Source of the DNA: Roseomonas xinghualingensis
GTDB taxonomy: Bacteria > Pseudomonadota > Alphaproteobacteria > Acetobacterales > Acetobacteraceae
Direction: 5' to 3'
NCBI RefSeq assembly: GCF_025791835.1
Contig: NZ_JAOXLP010000022.1
Location: forward strand, 1 to 54,058
Length of the DNA stretch: 54,058 nucleotides
Numbering within the stretch: the stretch's first letter is position 1; every line of letters starts with the position of its first letter. A program made the position numbers and the translations under genes. The notes beneath the pieces are model-generated. The model was not told the origin of the DNA and made no database searches. It was given only the letters and a program-made list of their open reading frames with translations. Positions 43,423-53,106 of the stretch are shown here, in pieces.

Positions 43423-44292
43423 TCAGGTGGCGAACCAGCCGTTCACGCGCCCGGCGTTCTGGCTGATGTACTGATTCACCGCCGTGTCGTAATCCGTCTC
43501 CTGAGCCACCAGCATGGCCCTCTCCAGATCAGCCAGCGGCAGGTTCAGGCGGGACAGGAAGGCAGCCACCTCCGGCCGCTCCTTGCCCAGGTTCGGGCGG
43601 CCCAGGGCGACAACCTGCTCCTCCGCACCCAATGCTCCCTTCGGATCGGCCAGGTAGCGCAGCTCGTACTTGCCGAACATCCAATGCGGGCTCCAGGCGG
43701 TCGCCACAACCCAATCCTTCCCGCGGATGGCACGCTGGACCATGCTGAGCATGGCCGCTTCGCTGGACTCCTGCAGCGAGTAGTCCAGGTCATAGGCCTT
43801 CACCGCCTCCTTCGAGAGACGGGTGAGGCCGGCGCCCGGCTCGATGCCCTGGATACGGCCATTGAGCTTCCTGCGCACCTCCGGCTTTGCCAGATCGGCA
43901 ATGGAGGCCAGTTCAGACTCCGGCACATAGGTGGGCACGACCCAGCCCAGCTTCGCGCCGCCGTAAAGCGTGCCGAGGCGCTCAACCTTGCCATCCACGC
44001 GCTTCCAGTAGTCGGCATGGGTCTGCGGCAGCCAGCACATCAGCATGGCGTCCACATCGCCGCGGGTGATGCCCTGGTAGAGCGGCGCCACATCGGTCTG
44101 CACCAACTCCACCGGCGTGTTCAACCGGTCCTTGATGAGCTTCGCCGCCAGCTTGGTGACGAATTCCGCATCCGCCCAGGGCGCGAAACCAAGCTTGATG
44201 GGCCGGCCTGACTGCGCATGGGCCGCGCCCGTGGTGAGGGCCGCCGCCAGCCCAGCCGAGAGTCCAAGGATCTCGCGCTTACGGAATTGCAT
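43423..44292 (-). CDS. Glycine-betaine-type ABC substrate-binding protein
   Basis: 289 residues from the ATG at 44292, which has AAAGGAGCCACC just upstream; an earlier ATG at 44307 is less likely. The signal ends in AHA (ALTTGAAHA). The mature protein is an OpuAC/ProX-type binder: LGFAPWADAEFVTKLAAKL, MLMCWLPQTHADYWKRV and VVATAWSPHWMFGKYELRYL contain the Trp/Tyr residues expected to cage a quaternary ammonium. It is the last gene of the three-gene importer. Choline, carnitine or betaine cannot be told apart here. Confidence 0.92.
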   Translation of the reverse strand: MQFRKREILGLSAGLAAALTTGAAHAQSGRPIKLGFAPWADAEFVTKLAAKLIKDRLNTPVELVQTDVAPLYQGITRGDVDAMLMCWLPQTHADYWKRVDGKVERLGTLYGGAKLGWVVPTYVPESELASIADLAKPEVRRKLNGRIQGIEPGAGLTRLSKEAVKAYDLDYSLQESSEAAMLSMVQRAIRGKDWVVATAWSPHWMFGKYELRYLADPKGALGAEEQVVALGRPNLGKERPEVAAFLSRLNLPLADLERAMLVAQETDYDTAVNQYISQNAGRVNGWFAT

Positions 44293-44328
44293 GGTGGCTC
44301 CTTTCATTAAGGGAAGTGAAAATGGTGC

Positions 44329-45237
44329 TCAGGCCTCGGGCGCAGGCCGGGCGGCGGGTTCCGCCGCCGGGCGACCGGGCCAGGCGAAGAGCTGCCGCAG
44401 GCCGAGCCCGGTACGAGGTTGGCCGAAGCTTTGAGTGATGCGGTCCAGCAGCACGGCGAGTACGACGACGGCCAGGCCGCCCTCGAAGCCGGTGCCCACA
44501 TCCAGGCGCTGGATACCGGTGAGAACCGTGTTACCCAGCCCACCCGCGCCGATCATCGAAGCAATGACGACCATCGAGAGCGACAGCATGATAGTCTGGT
44601 TGATGCCCGCCATGATGGAAGGCAGCGCATTCGGGACCTGCACCTTCAGCAGCAGCTGCATCGGCGTGCAGCCGAAGGCGAGCCCCGCCTCGATGAACTC
44701 CGAATGCACCTGGCGGATGCCCAGATTTGTCAGCCGCACCACTGGCGGCATGGCGAAGATCACGGTTGCGATCGTGCCCGGCACCGCGCCCAGGCCGAAG
44801 AACATGGCAGCCGGGATGAGGTAGACGAAAGCCGGCATCGTCTGCATCAGATCCAGCGCCGGACGGCCCAGCATCTCCGCCACCGAGCTGCGCGCCATGG
44901 CAATGCCAAGCGGAACGCCGATCAGGATGGCGATGAAGGTGGCTGCAAGCACCAGCGAGAGCGTCTCCATCATCCGCTCCCACAGCCCCATGCCACTGAT
45001 GACCAACAGCGCCGTCACCGCGAAGATCGCGAACTTCCACCCCACCCGCCATAGGGCGAGCAATGCGATGATGGCGATCACCGCCGGTGCCGGCATAATG
45101 TTTAGCCCGGCCTGGATACCGTCGGTGACGAAGCCGATGGCCGCGGCGATCGCATCCAGCGCAGGCTGGGCATTATCCAGGATATAGTTGACGACGGCAT
45201 CGGCGGCCTCGCCGATGCCGAGATCCAGATCTTTCAT
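44329..45237 (-). CDS. Glycine-betaine-type ABC permease
   Basis: 302 residues, about seven helices, with the EAA-type loop GIRQVHSEFIEAGLAFGCTPMQLLLKVQVPNALP that contacts the ATPase. The start LDLGIGEAADAVVNYILDN matches ProW/OpuAB proteins. ATG at 45237 has GGGAGGACATC upstream and lies 13 bases after the ATPase stop. The C-terminus is a short Pro/Ala tail. It is the membrane subunit of the three-gene importer. Confidence 0.93.
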   Translation of the reverse strand: MKDLDLGIGEAADAVVNYILDNAQPALDAIAAAIGFVTDGIQAGLNIMPAPAVIAIIALLALWRVGWKFAIFAVTALLVISGMGLWERMMETLSLVLAATFIAILIGVPLGIAMARSSVAEMLGRPALDLMQTMPAFVYLIPAAMFFGLGAVPGTIATVIFAMPPVVRLTNLGIRQVHSEFIEAGLAFGCTPMQLLLKVQVPNALPSIMAGINQTIMLSLSMVVIASMIGAGGLGNTVLTGIQRLDVGTGFEGGLAVVVLAVLLDRITQSFGQPRTGLGLRQLFAWPGRPAAEPAARPAPEA

Positions 45238-45250
45238 GATGTCCTCCCGC

Positions 45251-46540
45251 TTAGTTGCTGGAGCGATCGAGCGTCATGAGCAGCGTGGACTTGCTGATCG
45301 ACCCGAGATAGCGGCGGCGCTCATCCACCACAGGCATGGGCACGGCGCTCTGCGCCACCCTCCCCATCACCTCTGACAGTGTCTCCGCTGCCGCGATTGG
45401 CTCCACATCGGGCAGGAAGGCGCGGTGATAGGGATCAGCAGCCCCATCCCGCATGGCACGCGCAAGGGAATCCACGCTGATCATGCCCTGATAGGTTTTG
45501 TCCCGCCCAACCACGATGGCGATATCGCGGTCATGCCGCCGCATCCGCTCAAGCGCGACCGGAGCAGAAAGCCCCTTGCGATCGATCAGCGTCACCTGCG
45601 TCTCCCGCGCGATGTCACCGGCCCGGAACACCTGGCTCACATCGACATTGCGGAAGAATGAGCGGACGTAATCATTCGCCGGGTTCATCACGATCTCGTC
45701 CGGCGTGCCCACCTGCACCACCACGCCATGCTGCATGATGGCGATGCGGTCTCCAATGCGCATGGCCTCATCGAGGTCATGGCTGACGAAGACAATGGTG
45801 CGGCTCTGCTCGGCTTGCAGACGCAGCAACTCGTCCTGCATCTCCGCACGGATCAGGGGATCGAGCGCTGAGAAGGCTTCGTCCATCAGCAGCACGGTGG
45901 GCTCGCTCGCCAGGGCGCGGGCGAGGCCAACGCGTTGCTTCATGCCGCCTGAAAGCTGGTCCGGCCTGCTATCCGCATAAGCTGCAAGGCCCACACCCTG
46001 CAGCGCGACCAGAGCCTTCTCGCGTCGCACGGCTTCCGGCACGCCGGCCACTTCCAGCCCGAAGGCGGCATTGTCCAGCACATTGCGGTTAGGCAGCAGG
46101 GCGAAGGATTGGAAAACCATGCTCATGTCACGGCGCCGCAGCTCGATCAGCTCGCGCTTCGACATTTTCGTAACATCCTGCCCATCCACCAGGATCTCGC
46201 CTGCGCTCGGCTCAATCAAGCGGTTGATCAGCCTCAGCAGCGTCGACTTACCTGAGCCGGAGAGGCCCATGATGACGAAGATTTCGCCTGCATGAATGTC
46301 GAAACTGGCATCATTCACCCCGACGGTACAGCCCGTCTTGGAGAGAATGTCGTCCTTGCGATGCCCGGCGCGCACCATGCGCAAAGCGGCATCAGGATCG
46401 TCCCCGAATATCTTGAAGACGTGACGAAGAGCAATCTTTACCTGCGGTGAAGTGGCACCATCGGCCTTATCCAAACTGGCGCTGTGCTCTCCATTGCTAG
46501 GTGAGGCGGCGCCAAGGTCGGTCATGGTATCAATGTTCAT
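45251..46540 (-). CDS. Glycine-betaine-type ABC ATPase with CBS domains
   Basis: 429 residues from the ATG at 46540 (alternative at 46525; neither has a strong ribosome-binding site). Walker A GLSGSGKST (about 92-100), signature LSGGMKQRVGLARALA, Walker B VLLMDEAFSALDP. The C-terminal 130 residues are a CBS pair (TYQGMISVDSLARAMRDG ... YLGSISKSTLLMTL), the ionic-strength sensor seen in OpuA/ProV. The ProV opening VFKIFGDDPDAAL is conserved. It is the first gene of the importer operon and the promoter should lie in the AT-rich region upstream. Confidence 0.93.
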   Translation of the reverse strand: MNIDTMTDLGAASPSNGEHSASLDKADGATSPQVKIALRHVFKIFGDDPDAALRMVRAGHRKDDILSKTGCTVGVNDASFDIHAGEIFVIMGLSGSGKSTLLRLINRLIEPSAGEILVDGQDVTKMSKRELIELRRRDMSMVFQSFALLPNRNVLDNAAFGLEVAGVPEAVRREKALVALQGVGLAAYADSRPDQLSGGMKQRVGLARALASEPTVLLMDEAFSALDPLIRAEMQDELLRLQAEQSRTIVFVSHDLDEAMRIGDRIAIMQHGVVVQVGTPDEIVMNPANDYVRSFFRNVDVSQVFRAGDIARETQVTLIDRKGLSAPVALERMRRHDRDIAIVVGRDKTYQGMISVDSLARAMRDGAADPYHRAFLPDVEPIAAAETLSEVMGRVAQSAVPMPVVDERRRYLGSISKSTLLMTLDRSSN

Positions 46541-47219
46541 GCTTGAATACGGTCTGCCCTCCGCCGGGCGGGAGCACACACCTCCTTCTTGGCTTGCCGC
46601 GGCAGGAATGTTGAAAATCGCGTTTAAGCGATCATACATTCCGCCACAAAATGAACACAAATTTGTGTTGCGGGCACGTTGTCGGTTCAGATGTAGGGCA
46701 TGATGATACAAATGTCCATGCCGAAGGACGATCCTAGTCTAGCTGCATGCATGTGGAGTGTCTCTGCTGCATCTCAAATCAGTAGATTTGCCACAGCATG
46801 CATCACACCCTACGCAGCGGATATTCCTGATGCCATCAACAACAAGCCAGCTTGCATTCTGATGTCCTGACAGCTCCGTTAACGTCTCATAAGACCTCTA
46901 CCTGCATCTGCATGCCCCGGAGGATTTATGAACCAAGCCGCAGGACAATGGCTGGATCCATGACACTGCCGATGATCGTGCCGCAACTGCTCAGTGAGGC
47001 AGACATCCGGATACGGCCACGTTCGATCAACTCGCCTGCCTCCTGTGTCGCCTGCGCCATTGCAGTTACAAACTTAGTGCGCCCGCTGAGGACGACATCC
47101 AGGCGGCCTCTTCAAATTTGTTAAGAATCGTTTCGGCTTCCTTGTGCTGTTCACCACTTCAAGGCGCCCAGCGTGAGTTATTGAAGAAGCCTGAGTTTTT
47201 TGAAGCAAGGAGAGCGGCA
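46541..47219. other. Long intergenic gap with a possible gene fragment
   Basis: About 680 bases with visibly lower GC than the rest of the window. On the minus strand, 46926-47103 holds an open stretch ([20 protein letters not shown], then [10 protein letters not shown] and GTIIGSVMDPAIVLRLGS) ending in TAA, with a stop shortly upstream. It reads like protein rather than random shadow, but I cannot assign it, and it may be a broken gene. The left part next to the ATPase start should contain the importer promoter. Confidence 0.4.
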
Positions 47220-47627
47220 ATGGAGATTGGACGCGCAGGCTCTAAGCCTTCCGCCAAAGGACCGGGAGAGTGGTTCAGCGGTACCGTGCGTATAGACCCC
47301 CTGTTCAGCGCGCCAGATCCGGCCCGGGTTGCTGGCGCCCTGGTCACCTTCGAGCCGGGCGCGCGCACGGCGTGGCACACCCATCCACTCGGCCAAACCC
47401 TGATCGTCACCACCGGCTGCGGCTGGGTGCAGCGCGAGGGTGGGCCTGTCGAGGAAATCCGGCCGGGCGACGTGGTCTGGTTTCCGCCGGGTGAGAAGCA
47501 CTGGCACGGGGCGACGGCGAGCACAGCCATGAGCCATATCGCCATCCAGGAGAAGCTCGACGACAAAAGCGTCGATTGGATGGAACATGTCAGCGAAGAG
47601 CAGTACCGGGACGGAGGCGTGCCGTAA
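47220..47627 (+). CDS. Cupin-domain protein (carboxymuconolactone-decarboxylase-associated type)
   Basis: 135 residues from the ATG at 47220, with AAGGAGAGCGGCA upstream; the longer frame from 47118 has no site. One cupin barrel: [22 protein letters not shown] supplies the metal His pair and [20 protein letters not shown] the second motif. AMSHIAIQE is the usual ending. Similar cupins occur beside alkyl-hydroperoxidase-like or nitrile-lyase enzymes (the manganese hydroxynitrile lyase group shares this motif). Its neighbours give no clear pathway. Confidence 0.88.
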   Translation: MEIGRAGSKPSAKGPGEWFSGTVRIDPLFSAPDPARVAGALVTFEPGARTAWHTHPLGQTLIVTTGCGWVQREGGPVEEIRPGDVVWFPPGEKHWHGATASTAMSHIAIQEKLDDKSVDWMEHVSEEQYRDGGVP

Positions 47628-47743
47628 GAACGGCAAGCCATGGTTGATATGCCACTGAACCGCCGGGATGCCTTGCCACCGTGATGGAAGGAATGTCCCG
47701 GCAGCAGCGCAACAGCCCCGGCGCTCCCCTGATGCGCCTTACA

Positions 47744-48790
47744 TCACCAGCATTCGGGAAGCGGAACGCCAAGTTGTGCCGCGGTCCGCGAGAGGTCCTG
47801 GCGGATCTGCGCTGGCACGTCGAGCCCTTGCTGCCGATGGCGCTCTTCGTTCCGCGCCTCGATCTCTCCGGGGTAGAAGACTTCGTCAAAGCCCTCGGCG
47901 AGGGGAACGGCCTTGATCCGGGCGATCATCTCCTCCATCCGCGCCTCGAAGCGCGAGCGGGGGCCGAATGCCTCGATATTCAGCGCCATGACCATATGGC
48001 CGCACCGGCTGCGCTTCTCTGCCTGGTAGGGGCCGCTCACCTCATCCATGATGCCGCTGCCTGAGAGCACGCCCGACAGCACATCCATCATCACCGTGAT
48101 ACCGTAGCCTTTATGCTCTGCCATCGGCAGGATCACACCACCGAGCGCCGCCACCGGATCGGTTGTCCTGCGCCCCTGAGCATCGATCGCCCAACTGTCG
48201 GGGATGGGAATGCCCTTCTGGCGAGCAAGGAAGATCTTGCCCCGCGCAACCATCGTATTGGCGATATCCAGCATCATCGGCGCATGGCGCCCCGCAGGCG
48301 CCGCAATGGACCAGGGATTGTTGCCCAGGAGCTTCGTCCTGCCGCCCCAGGGGGGCATGGCCGGACTACCATTGGTGGTCAGCATGCCCACGAAGCCCTG
48401 GCCGGCTGCCATATGCGTGAAGTAACCCAGCGCCCCATGGTGATTGGACTCGCGCACGGAGACAATGCCGACTCCATGGGCCTTTGCGCGGCGAATCGCA
48501 TCCTCCATGGCGCGCTTCGTGATCACCTGCCCTACCCCGTCCCGGCCATCGATCACCGCGATGGCGCCGGCATCCACCACGACTTCAGGCGCTGTCACCG
48601 GCTTCATCGTGCCTGCCCTTACCCGGTCGATGTACCAGGGCGCGCGCATCACGCCATGGGAGGAATGCCCCCACATGTCGGCTTGCACCAGCGTATCCGC
48701 GACCAGCGCCGCATCCTCGCCCGGAAGTCCAGCCGCAGCGTAGAGCGAGGTCACGAAGGCGCGCAGCACGTCTGGTGAGGTATGGGGCAC
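47744..48790 (-). CDS. Ldh-family (malate/L-lactate dehydrogenase-like) oxidoreductase
   Basis: 348 residues from the GTG at 48790, with GGAGAAGCCT just upstream; a GTG at 48802 is the alternative. The DpkA/YiaK/YbiC fold is shown by WGHSSHGVMRAPWYIDRV, NSPAMPPW-like (NGSPAMPPWGG), GNNPWSIAAPAG, MLDIANTMVARGKI and LPMAEHKGYGITVMMDVL. The His in SVRESNHHGALGYF is conserved. NAD(P)H-dependent reduction of a 2-keto acid or cyclic imine is expected. Convergent with the cupin gene at 47220. Confidence 0.92.
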   Translation of the reverse strand: MPHTSPDVLRAFVTSLYAAAGLPGEDAALVADTLVQADMWGHSSHGVMRAPWYIDRVRAGTMKPVTAPEVVVDAGAIAVIDGRDGVGQVITKRAMEDAIRRAKAHGVGIVSVRESNHHGALGYFTHMAAGQGFVGMLTTNGSPAMPPWGGRTKLLGNNPWSIAAPAGRHAPMMLDIANTMVARGKIFLARQKGIPIPDSWAIDAQGRRTTDPVAALGGVILPMAEHKGYGITVMMDVLSGVLSGSGIMDEVSGPYQAEKRSRCGHMVMALNIEAFGPRSRFEARMEEMIARIKAVPLAEGFDEVFYPGEIEARNEERHRQQGLDVPAQIRQDLSRTAAQLGVPLPECW

Positions 48791-49249
48791 AGGCTTCTCC
48801 ACTGAATGCCGTCATTGCTAATCCAGCCGACCATCTCAGAAGTCAGGCGCAGCAGAAACCGCAGAGGGCCTGGCAGTCTCCGCTCCCCCGGAACAGCCGC
48901 CAATGGGCGTTCCGTGCTCCCTTGGGAAGCGCAGCCCTGGGAGCGCCCCCTGGTGGAAAAGCACCGCCTTCGCGGGGATCATCCACAGTTTTCTGGCCTG
49001 AAGCACCTCATTGAGGGCCGTCTGCCGGAGGTCTGCAAAAAGAGGCCCTGAGTCCGCTATTCGTGGACATGGGATTCGATCATGCCATGGCGGCTTTCCT
49101 GGGCACCGATGGATCAGACCGGCCGCACCAAGCCCAGAGATGCGGCTACGCCTCTAACACGACAAGGAAGCTCTCAACGCCTGCGCGATTACCCTTCCAG
49201 GCGAATTCGCCCCTACGGGAACCTGGAAGGATGCACGGCGTCCTGAATA
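48791..49249. other. Intergenic region, no gene supported
   Basis: About 460 bases upstream of the Ldh-family gene. Frames such as 48775-49014 on the plus strand look like shadow; none has a ribosome-binding site. I see no clear promoter or hairpin, but regulatory DNA for the Ldh-family gene probably lies here. Confidence 0.35.
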
Positions 49250-50080
49250 TTACACCACCACCGGAAGGACGCGGTTGAGTACTTCCCGCGCAACGCTGTA
49301 GCCAGCGGTAAGCGAGGTCTTCGGATTGGCCGATGATGGGCGCCCCTCCAGCCGGATCGTGAACTCGGCTGCGCTGGAACGCACCGACACCTCATGCAGG
49401 TTGCGCGCAATGCCGGGATCGGCGATCAGGCGCACTCGTGTCGCGTCCATCCCCGCCCCTGCCAGGGCCACGGTGGCTGCGACATTGGCATTCTGCGGAT
49501 AGTCTCGCGCTGCCTCGCGCGCAGTGCCTTCGAAGAAGGTGGCTGGTTCCGTCAACCCGTCCAGATCGAGCAACGCCTCGGCCCGCGTGCCGCGCCAGGC
49601 GCGGGGCGGCTTACGGCCGGTATAGGTGACGTCCTCCAGCCCAGACAGACGCGCTGCCACCAGTGCATCAATCCCGCCCACCGCGCCGGCGGGCAATATC
49701 AGTTGCGCGCCGCCCCGCTCAGCCGCCGCCTTCAACCGATCATGCAGTCCATCGTCGGAAATCGCTCCGGTCGAGGCGATCACCAAATCGGCTCCAGCTG
49801 ACAGGACAGCCTCACCATGCTCACCTACCGCGCCATGGCCAGCGCATTCGGCGACCAGATCCGGCGCGTCGGCGAGGAAGGAGCCACATTCGTCATGCAC
49901 CACGCGGCGCATGGCCAGCCGGTCCCCGAACCGCTCCAGCAGCGCCGTACCCTCCTCCTGCCGTCCCGGCCGCACCAGCAGGCTGACCGCCTCCAGCGGC
50001 GCGGGAAGCGCTTCCGACAAGGCGGAGAGCACCGTGTCGGACATGCCGCCGGCACCGATGATTCCGAGCCGGCGTATCAC
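49250..50080 (-). CDS. L-aspartate-dehydrogenase-like protein (NadX family)
   Basis: 276 residues from the GTG at 50080 preceded by GGGGGAAA; no ATG is available. Nucleotide-binding start LGIIGAGGMSDTVLSAL, then VVECAGH-like (VAECAGHGAVGEHG), IASTGAISDDGLHDRL and LPAGAVGGIDAL. The C-terminal block QNANVAATVALAGAG with RLIADPGIARNLHEV matches NadX. These enzymes turn aspartate to iminoaspartate or run the reverse amination. No nadA or nadC neighbours are present, so a catabolic or amino-acid role is more likely than NAD synthesis. Confidence 0.87.
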   Translation of the reverse strand: MIRRLGIIGAGGMSDTVLSALSEALPAPLEAVSLLVRPGRQEEGTALLERFGDRLAMRRVVHDECGSFLADAPDLVAECAGHGAVGEHGEAVLSAGADLVIASTGAISDDGLHDRLKAAAERGGAQLILPAGAVGGIDALVAARLSGLEDVTYTGRKPPRAWRGTRAEALLDLDGLTEPATFFEGTAREAARDYPQNANVAATVALAGAGMDATRVRLIADPGIARNLHEVSVRSSAAEFTIRLEGRPSSANPKTSLTAGYSVAREVLNRVLPVVV

Positions 50081-50158
50081 CCTATGTTTCCCCCGCGCCT
50101 GCCAGCGGCCCAGCTGGGTTCGCCGTTCATCAGCATCACGCCCCCACCACCTTCCCTG

Positions 50159-51463
50159 CTATGATCTCTCGCGGTGCGCTACGGCAGCAGCGTCTCGCAG
50201 GAAGGCCAGCATGGCGTGCCAGCTCGCCTCGCTTGCATGGGCGTTGGTCGCGGCCGTTCCACCGCCGGTCGCGACAATTCCGCTGACCGGGTGCGGCCAG
50301 GCAATGTGAGTGGTGGGCTGGTAGGGATGGGTGATGGCGTGTCCCGCCCCTTCAAAGGCGAGGTGCACATGTGGCCATGGGTGGTTTGCGGCTGCCAAGG
50401 CCTCCTCCACCATCTCCGCATAGCGGGTGCTCGGCCAGGAGCCGTCATCCGTGCCTGAGATCATCAGCACCGGTCCACGGATGCGCTCCACGGGGATGCG
50501 GGCGCGCGCCACCGCCTCCGCGTCACCCAGCGCCGTCTCCACGCCGTGGGCATGGCGGCGTGGCGCCACGGCCTCATCATAGGGTTTCCAGGAGGCCGTG
50601 CGGTTGTCCTGCCAGACATGTGGGAGCGGCTCTCCCGCCAACGTCCAGGCAGGGCCGTCACGCCCACCCTGCGCAGGGTCGGCGGCACTCATCGCCCCAT
50701 GCACCACGGCGCCCGGCACATAGGCCACCACGGCGGAGACGCGTTCAGGGAAGGTCGCACCCAGCAGCAGCGCGAGTTCCCCTCCGCGGGACTGCCCGGA
50801 GACGGCGACGAAGCCGCCGGGCGGCGACACTGTGGCGCGCAGCCAGTCAATCCCACGCGCGAACATCTCCAGAGGCGTGTTGGAGATGTAGCGGGGCAAA
50901 CCCGGCGCACCAAAATAGCCCAACGCGAGAGCCGCGAAGCCGTGGGACGCCAGCAGCGCGGCTCTTGGCTCATTGATCCCGCCGCCAGATCCGTAGAGCA
51001 CGACCACGGCCGGGTGCGTCCCCTCGCCTGGCGGCAGGAAGAGCGTGCCAACCAGCCCGTCCTCCCTCAGCTCGCGCCGCGTCACGCCTGGCGCCGCGAA
51101 GCGCGCGGTCATGGCTGCCTCGGCGCGCATCGTTCCCGTGTCGGCTGTCAGCCGGGATTGCACCGGATTGGCGGCCAGCGGGCCCGTCGCATCGGCCGGC
51201 AGGGCGGCAACCAGCTTCTCCTGGGACCAGACAAGGCCCATGGCAGAGACGCCCTCATAGCTGCCCTCCAGCGGAGCGTCCCGCATGGCGTCCACCACAC
51301 CTTCCGCATCGGCCCGGAAGGTGGCTGCGCCGGCCCAGCGGCCACCATCCGGCCAGTCGGTCTCGATTGCCACGCGTATGGCGGCGCCAGGCGGTGCACC
51401 CTCCACCCGAATATGGCGCGGCACGTCCAGCAGCGCGTCCGCCGGTTCGACAAGCAGGCGCAT
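50159..51463 (-). CDS. Acyl-CoA thioesterase/BAAT-type alpha/beta-hydrolase
   Basis: 434 residues from the ATG at 51463, which has GGGAGGGTTGAGC upstream. The N-terminal 130 residues are a beta-sandwich-like domain (LLVEPADALLDVPRHIRVEG), typical of the acyl-CoA thioester hydrolase/bile-acid-CoA:amino-acid N-acyltransferase family. The C-terminal hydrolase shows VVLYGSGGGINEPRAALLAS, the nucleophile in SGQSRGGELALLL (Ser instead of the Cys of animal BAAT), Asp in SGTDDGSWPS and His in EGAGHAITHP. It starts two bases after the solute-binding protein stop, so the pair is one unit. Confidence 0.88.
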   Translation of the reverse strand: MRLLVEPADALLDVPRHIRVEGAPPGAAIRVAIETDWPDGGRWAGAATFRADAEGVVDAMRDAPLEGSYEGVSAMGLVWSQEKLVAALPADATGPLAANPVQSRLTADTGTMRAEAAMTARFAAPGVTRRELREDGLVGTLFLPPGEGTHPAVVVLYGSGGGINEPRAALLASHGFAALALGYFGAPGLPRYISNTPLEMFARGIDWLRATVSPPGGFVAVSGQSRGGELALLLGATFPERVSAVVAYVPGAVVHGAMSAADPAQGGRDGPAWTLAGEPLPHVWQDNRTASWKPYDEAVAPRRHAHGVETALGDAEAVARARIPVERIRGPVLMISGTDDGSWPSTRYAEMVEEALAAANHPWPHVHLAFEGAGHAITHPYQPTTHIAWPHPVSGIVATGGGTAATNAHASEASWHAMLAFLRDAAAVAHRERS

Positions 51464-51465
51464 GC

Positions 51466-53055
51466 TCAACCCTCCCGCCGGACCATCATCGCCGCCGTGC
51501 GGTCGGAGACGAGAGGAGAGACCGAGAGGCCGCGCCGGGCTGCCCAGAGATTTCTGTAATGGAAGATCGGAATGATGCCGCCCTCTCCCATCACCAGCCG
51601 CGCCGATTCCTGCAGGATGGCCTCGCGCTTGCCATCGTCCAGCTCCCGCACCGCCGCCTCCAGCAGCCGGTCTGCCTCTTGGCTGGCGTAACGGCCCCAG
51701 TTGGAGGCACCGCGTCCCTTGGCAGGGTCGTAGGAGCCAATGACGTTGACCAGCGCGTAGGAGGCCTCGCCGGTTCCGTTGCCCCAGGCCAGGACTGACA
51801 TGGCGAACTGCCCCCCTGCCGCGCGGCCGGAGAAGGTGGCCCAGGGCATGTTCTCCACGGTCGTTCGAACACCAATACGGGTCCAGGCCTGCGCCACCGC
51901 CTGCGCCGTCTCGGGCCCGCGGATGTAGCGGTCGCTCGGGACATGAAGCGTCAGGCGGAACCCATCCGGGAAGCCAGCCTCGGCCAGCAGGCGTCGCGCG
52001 CTTTCAGGGTCCTGCGCGGGGACGGGAAGTGCAGGCTCATAACCGAATGAGCCCTCCGGCATCCATTGCCCGGCCGGCACCGCCTGCCCCTGCAGCAGCC
52101 GCTCCGCCAAGCCACGCCGGTCGAGCGCGAGGGAGAGCGCTCGGCGCACCTTCGCGTCACTCAAGGGGTTTCGTGCCAAGGGGGACCCGTCAGCTGCCTG
52201 CACGAAGGGGTTCGGCTCCGGCGCTGCATTGGGGCAGAGCAGCAGCACGCGAAGCCCGGGATGGGCGAAGAGCTCCACGTCCTGTCGGCGCCGGATACTA
52301 TCCACATCGGCCACCGAGACGCGTTCGATCACGTCCACATCGCCCGAGAGGAGGGCGGCGGTGCGTGCTGCGGCGTTGGGAATCAGGCGGATTGTCACCT
52401 CTGCCCAGGCCGGGCGGCCTCCCCAGTATTCGTCGTTGCGTCGGAAAACAATACGGTCCCCCGGCGAGTAGGAGACAAACCGGTAGGGGCCCGTGCCGAT
52501 TGCAGCCTTGCCCGAGTTGAAGTCCGCACTCGTCGCCCCTTCGGTCGCGTGACGGGCGACAATGGAGACGGAAGCAAAGTTGAGCGGCGTGAGCGGGGCA
52601 GGCCCGTGAGTTCGGACGATCAGGCGGTGTGGATCCGGGGCTTCCAGCCCCGCAATCTCCCGCAGGTAGCCACCATAGGAGGAGGCGGAACCGGGCACTT
52701 CGGGCGCGCGCCGGTAGGAGAAGATGGCGTCATCCGCCGTGAAAGGGCGGCCGTCATGCCAACGCACGTCGTCGCGCAGCGTGAACTCCCAGGTGGTGGG
52801 GTCGATAAGCTTCCAGGACTTCGCGAGGCCAGGCCGCAATGTGCCGTTGTGGTTCTCAACGAGGAAATCGAATGCGTGCAGGCTGACCGAGCGGTCGCCG
52901 CCGAAGTTGTTCAGCTGCGGGTCGATGGATGAAACGGGATCCCCGAAGGCGATCGTCAAACGGTCATCCGGTGCTGGCCGGCTGCCCTGGGCCCGCGCGG
53001 CCCCCGCCAGGGCTGGCAGGGCGAGCAAGGAAGGAAGGGCACGGCGGGAGATCAT
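51466..53055 (-). CDS. ABC transporter family 5 (peptide-type) solute-binding protein
   Basis: 529 residues from the ATG at 53055 (SD-like CAGGAATA). Signal ISRRALPSLLALPALAGAARA. The SBP_bac_5 fold is clear: DNFLVENHNGTLRPGLAKSW-like (AFDFLVENHNGTLRPGLAKSW), DVRWHDGRPFTADDAIFSY, IGTGPYRFVSYSPGDRIVFRRNDEYWGG and SDAKVRRALSLALDRRGLAE. No DppB/C/D/F partners exist in the window, so it is an orphan binder coupled to the BAAT-type hydrolase. An AT-rich palindrome lies about 280 bases upstream. Ligand unknown. Confidence 0.92.
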   Translation of the reverse strand: MISRRALPSLLALPALAGAARAQGSRPAPDDRLTIAFGDPVSSIDPQLNNFGGDRSVSLHAFDFLVENHNGTLRPGLAKSWKLIDPTTWEFTLRDDVRWHDGRPFTADDAIFSYRRAPEVPGSASSYGGYLREIAGLEAPDPHRLIVRTHGPAPLTPLNFASVSIVARHATEGATSADFNSGKAAIGTGPYRFVSYSPGDRIVFRRNDEYWGGRPAWAEVTIRLIPNAAARTAALLSGDVDVIERVSVADVDSIRRRQDVELFAHPGLRVLLLCPNAAPEPNPFVQAADGSPLARNPLSDAKVRRALSLALDRRGLAERLLQGQAVPAGQWMPEGSFGYEPALPVPAQDPESARRLLAEAGFPDGFRLTLHVPSDRYIRGPETAQAVAQAWTRIGVRTTVENMPWATFSGRAAGGQFAMSVLAWGNGTGEASYALVNVIGSYDPAKGRGASNWGRYASQEADRLLEAAVRELDDGKREAILQESARLVMGEGGIIPIFHYRNLWAARRGLSVSPLVSDRTAAMMVRREG

Positions 53056-53106
53056 GGTGTGTATTCCTGAGTTCAATGAGGCTATTCGGTGGAACGGGCG
53101 GGACAT

